64,000 nt of DNA from Lindgomyces ingoldianus (GCF_010093535.1 NW_022985168.1:992827-1056826); one strand, 5' to 3'. Counted from the stretch's first letter, positions 45,322 through 58,500 are shown. Translations and numbers: made by a program. The notes: generated from the letters alone by a model not told the origin.

Positions 45322-48300
45322 CTAATTAGTAGTTAATTTAATTAACTATAAATTAGTAAAAGTAATAATAAAGTACTAACACTTTATAAAGTACTTTATT
45401 TTATTACTTATTTTTTAAAAAAAGTAACAGTAGAGTACTTATACTTTATAAGGTACTTTATTTAGTTACTTATCTCTTAAGATAGTAGATTAATTCTTTA
45501 CATTATATAGTAAGCTCTGCTACTATATAAAGTAAAAAGAAGATAGTGTAAGACGCATACTAAAGCTACTAAAGCTGCACAACCTAGTAGCTAGATAATA
45601 GCACATTAATTCTTTACATTATACAGCAAGCTCTGCTACTGTACAAAGTAAAAAGGAGATAGTGTAAGGCGCACACTAAAGCTATTAAAGCTGCACAACC
45701 TAGTAGCTAGACAACAGCAGTACCTGCGCAATTTACTAGAAAAGTAATTAACTATACTATTATAATAAAATCCTACTAGCAACTAATAACTTTATATAAT
45801 AATAAAAAGAATAAGAAATAATTCCTATTATATAAATAACTTATAAAAAACATAAGAATATTAAAAGTAACACTATAAAATAAGACTAGCCTAGAGTACT
45901 AGAATAATAAAATTAATATATTAGAAGCTTTAATAAGCTTACAGACTTAATTATACATAAGTTATATAATTACTAATTTACATATAATAACTTAGAAAAG
46001 CGCTACTTTTCTAAGTGCATATATAAAGAATTTTAAAAAATAGACACTATAAAACTTCTTAGCACTTAGCTACACATTTAAAAAGAAGCTTATATAAGTA
46101 CTAAAGAATAAAAGAATTACACTATAGCTAGGCACTAAAGGTACCTAAGCCTAGAAGCTGTATAATATAGCATAAAAAAAAGCAATTACACTAAAAAGGC
46201 TTTATATGCAACTCTTATTACTATATAAGGCTCTGCACAAAAGTAGACTAAACATAATGCTGCTATTAATATTAAATGTACTAGCATTACCTGCTCCTAC
46301 ACTTTAGCTAGCACTACACTAATTACTATATAAACAATACATGCTACCCTACCTAACGCCTGCTCTACACCCTTAATTGTACACACTACCGCCTGCAGTA
46401 GTGTATGCACTACTAATACCACCTGCACAATCTATACTACATTACAGCCTATATAAACTTCTACCTTAGAAAGAAACTGCTAAAGAAAAACTTTTAGTAA
46501 ACAAAATTATATAATTTTAAAAAGTATAAAAAAAAATAATAACTATATAAGTTAACTATATAACATCTTTATAAATAAAATAAAAAATTTTATTAATTTA
46601 TATTAATAGCTAGATATTTAAAAAACTTAGTACATAGACATTTTTCTAAATATTCTAAAAGGTTAGGTAAATATGTACTATATGTATAACATAAGCCCTA
46701 GACATAACTAAAAGCATTTATATAACACTTTAAGTAGTTACTTTAACACTAATGTAAACTATAGCTAGTACTAGATAAACTAGATAATAATAACTTTTAT
46801 ATAATGCTAATAAAAAAACTTTAATAAAAGTTTACATAAAGTTTTTAAAATAATAATTAATAAGCTTACACTTATATAAAAAGTACTAAAAATAAAATTC
46901 TAAAAAAATGTTCTACTACACACTGCTATTATATAAGCCTATTAAGGATAACTAAAACTAGAACATGCTATGTTTACTATTAAGCCTTTATGTAAAGCCT
47001 TATTTAGTAACTTATAAGCATTACTTTAAGTTACTATAGACTAAAAGGTAAACTAATACCTCTAAAAACTGCCTAATATATACTATATAAACTACTAATA
47101 TAACTTTACATAATAAAAGTTTACATAATAAGAAGAAAGCTTTTTTTTATGTAAAAAAAAACAACATAGAAGATTTTTATCTAGGTTTAGGCTACAATCT
47201 AGAGATAACTGTACATAGATAAAGAAGTGCTTTATCTGCTATAAGAAAAAATGTTAGTTATTAAACTACCCTTATAATAACTATATGTAAGTAAAGAACT
47301 AGTACATTACCTTATATAAAAATTTTTATAATAAGACTTTATTATATAAAGCTATTACTTTATACATCTAAGACTTTAAAAGTTACTTTAAGAAAAAAAA
47401 AATTTACATAATATAAAAAAAATAAAATAAAAAAGTAAGAATGCTAAAAAAGCTATTAACTACTTTACCTTTACTACTTATTTACACTGTGTAATAAAAG
47501 AGGACATTTATAGCATTAAACCTAAGAAATATGCTAAGCAGTTTATCCTTAATAACTAATACTATATAGTATACTAAGGTAAACTATAAAACATAGGCGT
47601 AGCAAAAATCTCTACTGTTAGCAAGTCTTAACTTAAAGTGTACATATAAAAGAACTTATGTATAAAAATTAATTAAACACCTAGCTAAATAAATATTAGC
47701 TTTAAAAGCTAGACACTAAAAAGATTAATTAGTACTATATAAATCTAGAACTTAATTAGTCTAGTTACATACTACATTTTAAAAACTTTAACACTATTTC
47801 TACTATTACTAGTAGATGCTAATTAACTTAGAGCATACTTTAATAACATTTTAAATGTTATTATATATAAAGACAAAACTACTATACTTATTATATAAAA
47901 ATAAAGACATTTTTTTTTAATGTTAGTAAAAAAGAATTTATCTCTTTCTTTACTAAATTAAAACTCTACTGCCTCTACTGCTAATTTAGACACCCCTGTA
48001 TAAAAAAACTTTAAAAGATGCTAACTAGCGCTAGCTACAACATTAATACTATAGTGCTAGAAAAGATTAAAAAGTTTTACTACTTTTACTAATTATATAA
48101 CTAGGCCTTATAAAGATTTAAGTTTATAATTAAAAATAACACTTACTTTAACTATAAAGTTATTATTAACATTATATAAATTAATAATAAGGATGTTTTA
48201 TATATTATTAATATAAATATATTATTTTAGGCTACTACATTTCTAAAATCTATGTCTACATAAGATACCTAGGATGTACTATGCAAATGCTAGATTAACA

Positions 48301-51144
48301 CCTATTAAGAACTTTTAAACTATATTATGTATAACTCTAGTATAAACTTTGCTTTAAAGAATTTTTAAGCTTATGTAAAAATTATAAAAGCTACATGTAA
48401 GCAGATGCCTATAAAAGTATATTAGGCAGTTAGAAAGGTTAAGCGCGTGTATGCACCTTTTTAATAAGCATTTAACATTCTAAAGACTAAGCTAGGTAAC
48501 TATATAAATAATAAGGCTATCTTATAGATAGCAGTTAAAGCTCTAAATAATATAGCTAGCCTACACAGTCTAGTACCTACACTGCTAGTCTTTAAAGTAT
48601 ACTTAAAAATTAACCTAAACTTTTTACTATTACTAAACATTATTACATAAGCAAGTGCTATATAAAAGGTAATAAAAATACTTTAAAAAAACTATATAAA
48701 AGTAAACATTAATTATATAATTAACACTTATAATAGCTTTATAACATATAAAGTTCTTAACCTCCCCCTTAGCTTAGAGATTATAGTATAAAGAGAGAAA
48801 AAAAGCTAGACTAGCCTATATAAAATTAAAAGTATTAAAAAAAAAGACATTATTATTAAAAAAAAAATAGCCTACTAAAGCTCTAATATACACAAGTTAA
48901 ACTATACTATAAAGAAAAAAAGAAAAATAACTTACTTATAATAAATAACCTAAATAAACTAATTTTTATATAAAAAAATTTTCTAAAGAAAAAAAAGAAA
49001 TAGCCTTATAAAAATATTATAAAAGTAAAACTAAAGCTTACTATAAACTAAGCTTTTTAAAATAGCAATGCTGCACTAGTGCAAAAAAAAGATATAGATA
49101 CTAAAAAAAGTAAAAAGTAAAGAAAACCTACATAAAGTTTAGACTAGGTATTTTTAACCTAAAAAAAAAAAAATAATTAGGCCTTATTTATTAAGCTTTA
49201 TATAAATAGTGTAATTACTATACCTAAAAAACTATTTAAAAAATTAGACTATATAAAGATAAACACTCTAATTACTAATAGCACTTTTAAAGTTATAGCA
49301 TATAACTTAATAAAGCATAAAAGTTAGATTTTTAACTTTTACTTTATATAAAAAGTAAAAGGTAAAATAACTTAACTATATAAAAAATTCTACCTAGTGT
49401 TTACTAGCTACTTAAATAAAAAAAAGAGAGAAATTCTTACTTAGTTACTAACTATTTAGAGAATAAGCTAGAGACTACTTTTAGCTATAATAGTAAGCTT
49501 AAAAGCTATATATAAAATGCATTTTAAACTATATAATATTACATAAGTATACATCTAATTAATAGATAAGCTTATGCGCACACTGTACATAAAGCTACTA
49601 AAGGAGATACACTAGAGCTTTCTACTAAATATAATACTCTAGGTTATATAACCCTTATATAAAGCTGCTAAATTAGGACTATATTAGTTTAAAACATACT
49701 ATAACTACTATAAAAAAAAGCTATGCATGCATATCTTTTTATATAACTTCTACTTTTTAATTACTAATAAAAAAAAGCACACTTTTAGTATTACTAGCTT
49801 ATAAATAGATAACACTTTAAGCATTATAATAAAAAATTTTACATAAAAAAAAAAAAAAACTATAAAAAGTAAAGTTTTATATAAAAAGTAAAACTATTTT
49901 AGTAAAAAAGCAACTTATTAAGTTTAATAGTAAAAAGATTAAACTTACACATAATATAGTAGTTCTTACTTAGAAAAAATAAGTAAGCTACTTTTATATA
50001 ATTAACCTAAAGAATAAAAATGCTACATAATAATATATTAAGTAACATGTAAGAGAGGCATATATTACATTTATATATTAACTAAAGGCAGCATTTAACT
50101 TATCTATTACTACATAAACTATAGACTTTTTATATAATAATATTAATACACTTAACACATAAATTTAATAGTAAATAAATAATAGTAAGCATAGTTTTAC
50201 TTTCTTACTATTATAGCTTAATAGTGTAAAGCTATTTATTTTTATAAATAAATTATTTATTAATAATAAAGACTTTAGCTTATAGCTAGAATTCTTAATT
50301 ATATTAAGTAATAAAAACTATATAAAGTAAAGTAACTACTTTAAAATACTAGGCAACATTATATACTAGAATTCTACTAAGTGTAAAAGAGTAACTAGAA
50401 GTGTCCTTACTAGTAAACTATATAAAATAGTTAAAAAGTTTAATAATATAATTACTTTTAGTATAACTTTATAGTAAATTATATAAACACTTAAACTACT
50501 ACTAATTCTAGTAGTAATTTATATAAATTTAAGGTTTCTATATAATTACTTTATTAAGCTAGGCACTACTAGTAAAAAGTAACTTATAATTAACATTATG
50601 TTACTTTATAAATTATATAAGAAAAGGGAAATTACTAAAATTAAGTAAATTAATAGTAAAAATAACTTAGTAGATGTATATATAAAAAAAACACTAAACT
50701 AAGCTTTTTAATTATTAGTCTTAACTAACTGCCTCTCTGTCTAGATAGAAGCATTTGTGGACTAGCTAGATCCTGTGCGTAAAAATGCTTTAAACTAACT
50801 AGACTAATAACACCTTTATATAAAGCCTATTTTCTTTTGTTTTTTATTTTTTTTATATTATATGTACTTATCTTTCTTATTATAAGGATCTGTTACTGCT
50901 AGCACTGTATAAAAAAAGAGAAGAGCTAGGGAATTGTACAGTAAAGCTTAGAAAGTAAAAAATAAAAAAGAGAAAAGCTATTTATATAGCATAACTAGCT
51001 TATTCTAATACACAGCATTACTAGAGGCAAGTCTTAATAAATAAGGTAGAGTAAAGGCAGAATGTAATTAGATAAACCTACACAGACAAAAGAGAAGTAA
51101 CATGTATAAAAGGTAACTTTTTAGACAAAAAGAAAAGTTGCTAG
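45322..51144 (+). pseudogene. Copia gag-pol polyprotein, RIP-inactivated
   Basis: Gag lies at about 45900-47500. A protease/pre-integrase region follows at about 47500-48400. A stretch near 48680-48900 resembles the linker after integrase in fungal Copia (ITYKVLNLPLSLE, then KERKKA). RT near 49190-49830 is recognised by KSDYIEINTLIANGTFKVI, YKKFYLVF and ILTQLPTIQRIS. The catalytic pair at 49808-49813 reads Asp-Asn where Asp-Asp is required. RNase H ends near 50680. Dozens of TAG/TAA stops occur. In the family this protein makes virus-like particles, reverse transcribes and integrates the element; here it is dead. Confidence 0.85.
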
Positions 51145-51424
51145 TGTCTGTACACAGCAGCAGCGTTACAGTCTAGATACAAGCAATTGCGCACAAGCAG
51201 AACTATGTATCTATGTTACATAATGCTTGTGCGCAAACCTTTGTGCGTAAACATTTAGATATCCCCCTTTTCCTCTGTACAGAGGAAAGACAAGAGTAAT
51301 AAAACTAGAAACATGTTGCCCTTACCTTACCTACCTTGTACGCTGTGCACACTGTACACCACTCTTACTCTTGCTACTTAAGTGCTTATACCATAAGCAG
51401 CTAGCTGTTGGAGCCTATTCAACA
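51145..51424 (+). repeat. Copia C1-b 3' LTR
   Basis: 280 bp, TGTCTGTACACAGC to GCCTATTCAACA. The inner edge is mutated and the outer edge intact. Confidence 0.95.
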
Positions 51425-51992
51425 TTACTATATATAACTACAAGTAGTACTATTATAACTAGAGACGCTAGTAGTACTTTTATTTTCTAACTCTTTTAAC
51501 TCTTCTTTATCTTCTAGATTTATTATTTGTTTTTGTTTTCCTTTAGAACTACTAGGTAAAGTATAATTATAAAAAAGTTGCTTTTTACTATAAGAATAGA
51601 AATAGCAATTATAAAAATATCTACTTACTAAATATAGTATAAAATATATATCTTTTTANNNNNNNNNNNNNNNNNNNNNNNNNNNNNNNNNNNNNNNNNN
51701 NNNNNNNNNNNNNNNNNNNNNNNNNNNNNNNNNNNNNNNNNNNNNNNNNNNNNNNNNNNNNNNNNNNNNNNNNNNNNNTTTTTTAATAAAAAAGCTTTAT
51801 ATATTACTAGAGACATAAGAATTATTATATACTTTTATAATAATTATTACTTTTATTACTTAAAATCTTTTTCTATAAAATATCTATTTATAGAAATAGT
51901 AATTACTATTACTAGAAAAATAGTAATTACTATAGCAATTACTAGGCGCTTCTAGTAATAGTAATTACTATTACTAAAAAGTGGCAACCCTG
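51425..51992 (+). mobile_element. hAT-like element, right part, with gap
   Basis: It continues the element split by Copia C1-b. It ends with clustered AGTAATTACTATTACT motifs (51890-51975) and GGCAACCCTG at 51983-51992, the inverse of the start at 44520. The flanks CTATATAG (left) and CATGTAAC (right) do not match, so there is no 8-bp TSD. The two ends may come from different copies. Confidence 0.55.
51659..51778. other. Assembly gap (120 N)
   Basis: 120 Ns in the right part of the hAT-like element. Any frame spanning it is meaningless. Confidence 0.99.
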
Positions 51993-52000
51993 CATGTAAC

Positions 52001-52115
52001 TAATCACTAACACACTAATATAGATAATGCTAATCCCTAACACACTAATATAGCTAATGCTAATCCCTAACACACTAATATAGCTAATGCTAATCTCTAA
52101 CACACTAATATAGCT
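52001..52115. repeat. 30-bp tandem repeat, about 3.8 units
   Basis: Units of 30 bp (core CTAACACACTAATATAG) at 52001, 52031, 52061 and 52091. The inverted copy near 62495-62530 has only one unit, so the array expanded after the two copies separated. Confidence 0.95.
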
Positions 52116-52464
52116 AAAAAAAGTAAATAATAGCTAGCTCTAGCTCTTAACGCGTTCCTGCCCTTGCAATAGTCTTCCTTTGTCATGGTTATGTTACAGC
52201 TATCCAACCCCTGAGTACTCTAAGGGCTTGGCACGGGGTATATAGGCTCCTCGGACTCTGTACCTCTGCCTCCGACCCTAAGGTTTACTCTCTCTCGTTA
52301 CCCCCCTATCCTGCATTCCCTCTCTGTAACCTGTGTTTCCTGCTTAATACCTCTCACATCCTCTTCTTTGCACCTTGCAGTCTCTAGCGTTGTGTAATAA
52401 GGTAGACGCCCCGCCTGCTAAGCTAATACTATACTACTTTCACTACTATACTAAAAGGTACGTA

Positions 52465-52491
52465 CGAGAATACTTAAGCTAAGTATTCTCG
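52465..52491. other. Perfect 12-bp-arm hairpin
   Basis: CGAGAATACTTA and its inverse TAAGTATTCTCG are separated by AGC. The hairpin is kept in repeat E right copy (about 61829-61855) with small changes. It is followed by a TATATATATATA tract. Function unknown; it could be a processing or termination structure of the repeat's transcript. Confidence 0.85.
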
Positions 52492-52595
52492 CATAGTATA
52501 ATATATATATAGATAATGCTAGGGCTAGCACTAGCACTAGCGGTTGTCTCTAGTCTAGCCTAAACCTCTATAAGCAAGAGAAGGCCACGTGGTTA

Positions 52596-52935
52596 TGTCA
52601 GATTAAAGCACTGTTTCTAGGCTTCCTGAGATGAATGATGGGTTTGGATATGATGTATGGGATGATCATTGATTGTATTGATTTTTCGATCCTTTTTCTG
52701 CTCTACTCGTGTTGCTCGGCTTTTGTTTTTCCGATCCGAGTCCCTCGCGCACTTGCCCTATGCGCGACCAGCTTGCAACATGCTGCAATTTGCTGCAAAA
52801 TGCTGCAAAATGCTGTAACATGCTGCAATTTGCTGCAATTTGCAGCAACATACTGTTCAAGCTTATTGCTCGTACTATGTAGCAGCTTTTGTCAAGCGTT
52901 CCTCCTGTCTTGACAGTAGGTGCGCATATCTGACA
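52596..52935 (-). repeat. Copia K1 3' LTR
   Basis: 340 bp between TGTCAGATTAAAG and CATATCTGACA (plus coordinates), minus orientation. It is preceded by GGTTA (52591-52595). A purine tract (inverse of CACCCCCTCAGC, 52936-52947) lies at the inner edge, as expected for a polypurine tract. It contains a 10-bp minisatellite. The solo LTR at 54779-55068 is the same family, opposite orientation. Open frames here are LTR artefacts. Confidence 0.82.
52781..52850. repeat. 10-bp minisatellite (TGCTGCAATT), 7 units
   Basis: Seven units of exactly 10 bp, variants of TGCTGCAATT/TGCTGCAAAA, inside the Copia K1 LTR. The sister LTR at 54779-55068 has only about two units. A related array is at 61228-61347. 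Confidence 0.95.
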
Positions 52936-54650
52936 CACCCCCTCAGCTTGGACATGCTTCAAGCTGGTTCCCGATTGCGCAACCTTAGTATGCTTCCAGG
53001 GCTTCCATTCTTGCTTCAATCTCTTCCATATCCGCTTCCTAACTAACTATCCTCTCCCTAACGTCAACTAGCCAAATTTGCTAAAGAAAGCTTGGCCATT
53101 TACTAGCTAAAAGCGCTTTAGTGAGTCTGTCCGCAAGCATCTTGCTAGAGGGGACATAGACAACCTTAATTGTTTGTCAAGAGACTTCCTGTTAGAGCTA
53201 GTAGTTATAGATGTTAACATGTTAGAGCTTAGTTTAAAGTTAAGATATCTCTTTATTTACTAGTTAAATTGTCTACTTGTTGTTGCACTAAATTATAATA
53301 GTTAAATTAAGCAGCTTAACCTATAGTTTGTTAAGAAGTATTTTTGTAAACATAGCTTTCTTAGTAACTTAGAATAGTGTAAGTAATTCTGCTTTTGTTA
53401 TTAACATTATAACTATATTTTATTTATTTACTTGCTATGTAATCTATCTACTAAATAGTTAAATAACATAGCCTTAAAAGCTCTTCTTATTTAGTGTATT
53501 ATTAGTAAATAACGCATTGCTTGCTACTATAAAGTAGTCTTTGTCTTCTAATTAGAGTGTGTACGTCTGTGTTGCATGTAGGTATAGGATAACTTAATTA
53601 GCTACATTCTAATAGTTAGATGTAGGATTTATAAGAAACTATGCAAGGTGTAATGTAGTAAAGGTAATGTTTAGTCTTATAGTAACTGCTGTAAAGAGCA
53701 GAGATCTAATCTTCTGCTAATATTAATTTACTTCTAATAAAGTTATAAAACTAAATTACAGCATAAGTTTAATCCTACTTATAGGTGTAGTGTGCTGCAG
53801 GTTTTTCTATTAGCTAGCCTAGCTATTTTATTAATATATAAGGCTTATAATAGCTAAATTATTTATTACTATTAATCTTTAATAATTTTAACTTCTAAGA
53901 ACTATAATAAGTCCTTGCTTTTTATTAAAGTATACTTCTCTTATAACTAGTCTACTACACACTATACATCTACTTTAGAGCCTTTTTTATACATAATAAT
54001 AAAGTTATCTATGTAAAAGAAGATAAATATTCTAGCTTTAGTTATATAGTAGAGTTTATGTAAAATAGCTAAAAACCTAAGGCCTTTAAAAGTTATTATA
54101 AAATAGTGTTACTAAAGTAAAAAAAAAATTTATAAGCTATATAGTACTTTTTAAAGCTTTAGTATTATACCTAGTTTCTAATAGCCTCTTAGCATCTACA
54201 TGTAGATATTATAGTTAATTACTGCATGTATAAATGTGTTAGTTATGTTGTATTATTTAAGCTTTAGGTTAAAGTGTGCAGATATTACTATTAGCATTTA
54301 AAATAAGCGTTCTGCTAGAGTAGCAGCATAGGTATCTTATATAGTAATGTTTCTTTATTAATTACTATAGACTACTAGTTACGCCTTGCATTTTTATTAG
54401 CAGAGCTTGCTCTGCTTATTATATTCGGGTTTGCAGAACGAAAAGTTGAGCAGAATCTCCTCTTTTAGACGCGCTAGTTAGTTAGAATTTCTTTAGATAA
54501 ACCCTAGTAACGCTGTTTCTCTGTCACCTTATGTGTTTCTTATATTCTTTTTTAAAAAAAATGTATACCTAATGTAAGTGCACCTTTATGCTAATTTGCA
54601 TGCAGTTTGCTCTAGCATGCGTTGTGTAAAACATGTTTAAATTATAGTTA
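52936..54650 (-). pseudogene. Copia K1 RNase H/RT/integrase remnant
   Basis: On the minus strand the region beside the LTR (53089-53129) reads like the Copia RNase H end (LADRLTKALLASKW). RT-like sequence follows rightward and an integrase-side remnant lies near 54400-54640. It is AT-rich and stop-filled, except for a less mutated patch at 52950-53200 and at 54420-54660. The 5' LTR is absent. Confidence 0.65.
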
Positions 54651-54673
54651 GTTGCGTCTGTTCCACCTCTCTA

Positions 54674-54778
54674 GCCACATCGGTGTGTCGGGGATTGGCA
54701 TCAGCCACATTGGTGTGTTGGGATTGGCATTAGCCGCATCAGTGTGTCGGGGATTGGCATCAGCCGCATCAGTGTGTT
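54674..54778. repeat. 30-bp tandem repeat, about 3.5 units
   Basis: Units start GCCACATCGGTGTGTC or GCCGCATCAGTGTGTC and end GATTGGCATCA. The last is cut at GTGTT, which forms the TSD of the solo LTR. GC-rich and unmutated. It is unrelated to the 30-bp array at 52001. Confidence 0.9.
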
Positions 54779-55068
54779 TGTCAGATATGCGCACCTACTG
54801 TCAAGACAGGAGGAACGCTGGACAAAAGCTGCTACATAGTACGAGCAATAAGCTTGAACAGTATGTTGCTGCAAATTGCAGCATGTTGTAATCTAGTCGC
54901 GCATAGGGCTAGTGCGCGAGGGACTCGGACCGGAAAAACAAAAGCTGAGCAACACAAGCAGAGCAGAAAAAGGATTAAATAATTAATACAATTAATTATT
55001 ATCCTATACATTATATCTAAACCTATTATTTATCTTAGGAAGCCTAGAAACAGTGTTTTAATCTAACA
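54779..55068 (+). repeat. Solo LTR, family K, with TSD
   Basis: 290 bp, TGTCAGATATGCGC to TTTTAATCTAACA, flanked by perfect GTGTT (54774-54778 and 55069-55073). It is an inverted match to 52596-52935 with a shorter minisatellite. The inner third (54970-55040) is more AT-rich than the counterpart. Confidence 0.88.
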
Positions 55069-55234
55069 GTGTTAGAGATTAGCAGTTGCTTACATACCTA
55101 AGTTGCTTACTTTTGCTAAGACTACACTATAATAAACTTTATTATAGCCTATAACAACCTGCTCTAGCACTATAGAGTAGAGTACAGCTTAGAATATTAT
55201 TTAGATACTACTTCTACTTCTTGCTTACACATTT

Positions 55235-55552
55235 TGTCACGATTGTGCACGAGTAAGGTTATAGAGCTTCACGGAGGTCTAGTTTAATTACTATGTAAGG
55301 TATTATAGTAGGTACAAGACATTGTGTGAGGAACAGGAAGGTTTAGAAAGAAATTAGTAATTAAATACTTAGCTTAAAAGTCTAAGCGCTTTAGGTATAA
55401 ATTAAGCCTGTTTTAGGTTTAGTTAGTGTTAAAGCAGTTTATGCTTAAGTTTATGTCTATGTTATGTTATGTTTATATTAGACGTGCACTAATAATACTT
55501 TAGTACATGTCTAATACAGTTATGTCTAGGATCTAGGGAGGATACTGTGACA
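55235..55552 (-). repeat. Gypsy B2 3' LTR
   Basis: 318 bp. Outer edge TGTCACGATTGTGCACGAG is unmutated, inner edge GATACTGTGACA mutated. The adjacent GTACCCCCCCC (55553-55563) is the complement of the polypurine tract. Confidence 0.95.
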
Positions 55553-58500
55553 GTACCCCCCCCTTATTAGGAAGGGAATCCTTTACATTAGTAGTTCTAG
55601 GATTAGGTTGTTTTTACTAGAGTACAGGTTTAGTTTAGATAGGTATTAGGCGTAGAATTAGGTTACTATAGAGTTCTTTTGCAGAGCTTCTACAGGTTTC
55701 TACAACAGTTTGTTATATCTAGTTTATTTTATAAAGTATTTATAAATATATTTTTTCTTATTAAACTAAATTTACTTAATGTTTTCTATAACATATTCTA
55801 GTTTATTATTTATAATAATAAGTTTAGGTAGCAGGTTTAGCTGTCTAAGTAGATAGTTAGATTTAGAGGCTACTTAGCGCAGCAATAATACATAGAACAT
55901 AGAGTGTATCTTTATGCTGTTAGGTAGGATTAATTAGTAAGTGTGTAATAAAACTATATAAGCTACTATAAAGGGGCTAAAGTTTTTCTAATTAAGTTTC
56001 TTTAATTATTAGTTTATTTAGATATTTCTAGCCTTTAGCTAGACCTTTTTGCTAGCTGCATATGTAGGGGCAGAGGTTTAGAATTAGTTTATGTACTTTT
56101 ATTAAAAAGCTTAAGCTTATATAAGCTTTTTATAAATATATTTAAATATATTTTAGATTTTATTAATAAGTCTATTTATATTTATTACTTATATAAATTA
56201 ATAAGTTAGTTAAGAGGTATTTAAAAGTAGTTTAAATCTTATTTAAAAGTAGTATCTATAGTTTGCTAAGAATAGAAATACTTATGTTAATTTAAGTGTT
56301 ATATTATTAGCTTTAAACTATGCTATAGCTAACTATTTTACCTAGTTATTCTACTAGTAGTTTATGTACACTTATAAGACTTATTTTATTACAGTGTTTA
56401 TATTTTTAGTTTAGCTATTAGTTTTTAGGTAAAAAGCTATAGATAGATAAAGGACAATTTAGAGCTATTTATAGAGTTTGTTCTAAAAGGCTAAGACAAA
56501 CTGCGTACCTTTGTCTAATATAATTATGTTAGGCAGGCTATAGTAAACTTATACATATTAGTAGAATAACTAGGCTATATTAAAGGTAGTTATAAAGGAA
56601 CATAGTATTAAGTGTTAATACTTAGTTAAGTAATTAATAACTACTATAATATTTATATACCCTTTAGATAAAAGTAGGTTTATAATAAAGTTAATTAATA
56701 TATCTTTCTAAGCTTATTTAAAGATTAGAAGTAGTTTAAGTAGGCTATTCTACCTTTTTTAAAAAGCTTTTACTTTACAGCAAGTATAGCAACATAATAC
56801 ATATTAGCATATAGTATAGAACATGCAGGGCTAGTAGTACTCTCTTTATAGTAGGTTAAAAGTCTTTTCTCTGCCTAAGTGTTCTTTAACAGGCAAGTTA
56901 TATATAATTTAGAGTAGTTTAATTCTTAGTTTATTAAAATTAAAGATTATAAGTTAGTTATAGTAATATAGCTTACTATTTTAGTTTTTATAGTTAGCTA
57001 GTGTTACTTTCTTTAACTAACTAGCGCTGTTTTAAAGTAGGTCTAAAGTTTTTTAAATAAATTTATTATTTAAATACTTATTAGTAATAATTTAATTAAT
57101 TGTCTAATCTGTTTTATTTAAGTTAAGCTCTAAAAATAGCTTAAGTTAAAGTAAAGTTTAGTGTTAAGCCTTTTACACTTTTTTTTAAGTAAGAATGTTT
57201 TAGAATTACTTTATAAAAGTATTTAGTTTCTTTTTATTTTAACTAAAATAATAAGTAATTTTAAAATTAAAACAGAATAAGTATTTAAACTAATAAGCTT
57301 ATTAGTAGCTAAGTTATTTTATAGTTATAAAGTACTATAAGTTTTTATAGTTAGATAGAACCTATATTAGATGCGCTGCACCTTCTAGTTTAGGTTACTA
57401 TTATTTAAAGTAGTATACTATAGTAAGTAATTTTTTATTATAGATCTTATAATTACTTTTTACAGAGCTTATTCTTTTTAAAAAGTATATAATAGGCCTA
57501 ATAGTTCTATCTAGCTTAGTCTAGAAAAGAACTCCTGCTACTACATAGTCTAAGGCATTAGCTTTTATAAGTATTAGTAGTTTAAAGTTAAAGTAGTAGA
57601 GTATTAAAGCTTTAGTAAAAGCTTTTTTTAGCTAGTTAAAAAACTATTAGTAATTTAAGTTAAAGTTAAATTAAATTTTTTTTTTAGTAAGTGTAATTAT
57701 AAGGCTTACTTACTATAAAAAGTTATTAATAAATTATTAGTAAAAGTTAGTAAATCTTAAAAAAGCTTAAATATTCTTTACATCTTTTAGGTATTACTAA
57801 TCTAGTATAGTTTAAACCTTAATAGAGTTTATTTAAATGCTATTTATAAAGATTACATATCCTAAATATGTAACCTTTAATTAGTAGAACTTACATTTGT
57901 CTATGTTAAGTTATAGACCTACTTCTTCTATAGCCTTTAGCACTAGGCGTACATGCTGTTTGTGCTCTAAAAGGCTATTACTGTAGATTAGAATATTATT
58001 AATATACATAGTATAGAACATGTCTAGGTAGGGTTAGAGTAAGTTATTTATAAAATGTTAAAAAGTACTAGGCGTGTTAGCTAAGCTAAAAGGCATTACT
58101 AGGTACTTAAATAGTTTATATTAAGTTTAAAACGCTATTAGCTACTTATTACTCTTTGCTATTCTTAGCTTATTAAAGGCAGTAATAATATCTAACTTTA
58201 TAAAATACTTTGCTTTACTTAGTTAGCTTAGAGTTTTCTATATAAAAAAAATTAAGTATTAGTTTTTAATAGTAATAATGTTTAGTCCTTAGTAGTTAAT
58301 GTAGAATTAAAGCCTACTTCTAAGTTTTTTTATAAATAGTATAAGTAATACTACTAGTAAGAAGCTAGCTTAAATAAACTTTTTTTTTAAGTTTTTATTA
58401 AAGTATTTTTAAAGCACTTTTAATTTATTTAGTAACATTTTATATAGTAGCTTATAACTAGGTTGTTTACTAAGCTTAAAAGTTATTTAGTAATTATATA

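Larger units (their letters stand above)
45042..51424 (+). mobile_element. Ty1/Copia C1-b, most complete copy
   Basis: 6383 bp with 280-bp LTRs (45042-45321 and 51145-51424) and perfect TTACT duplications (45037-45041 and 51425-51429). All Copia domains can be followed, but the element is heavily RIPed. A purine-rich AAAAAGAAAAG tract lies near 51128-51138, before the 3' LTR. It is the reference for reading C1-a and C1-c. Confidence 0.95.
51993..52595 (+). repeat. Inverted repeat E, left copy
   Basis: Matches 61735-62532 in inverse orientation over its whole length, apart from extra 30-bp tandem units here and a family-D LTR inserted in the right copy. The part from about 52190 on is GC-rich with a TATA-like GGGTATATAGGCTCC (52246-52260) and many pyrimidine tracts, like an LTR promoter. 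It is cut at 52595 by a Copia LTR. The element type is not established. Confidence 0.75.

Noticed and set aside
51628..51816. 62-codon minus-strand frame
   Set aside because: Most of it is the 120-N assembly gap.
44520..51992. A single hAT element proven by TSD
   Set aside because: Terminal motifs match, but the 8-bp flanks CTATATAG and CATGTAAC do not; listed as two parts with lower confidence.
52001..52115. CRISPR-like array of 30-bp repeats
   Set aside because: Units are contiguous with no spacers, and the window is fungal; it is an ordinary tandem repeat.
52635..53046. Three overlapping frames of 68-117 codons on both strands
   Set aside because: They fall in the Copia K1 LTR and its minisatellite. 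The repeated CCNLLQFAA-like residues are just the 10-bp repeat translated.
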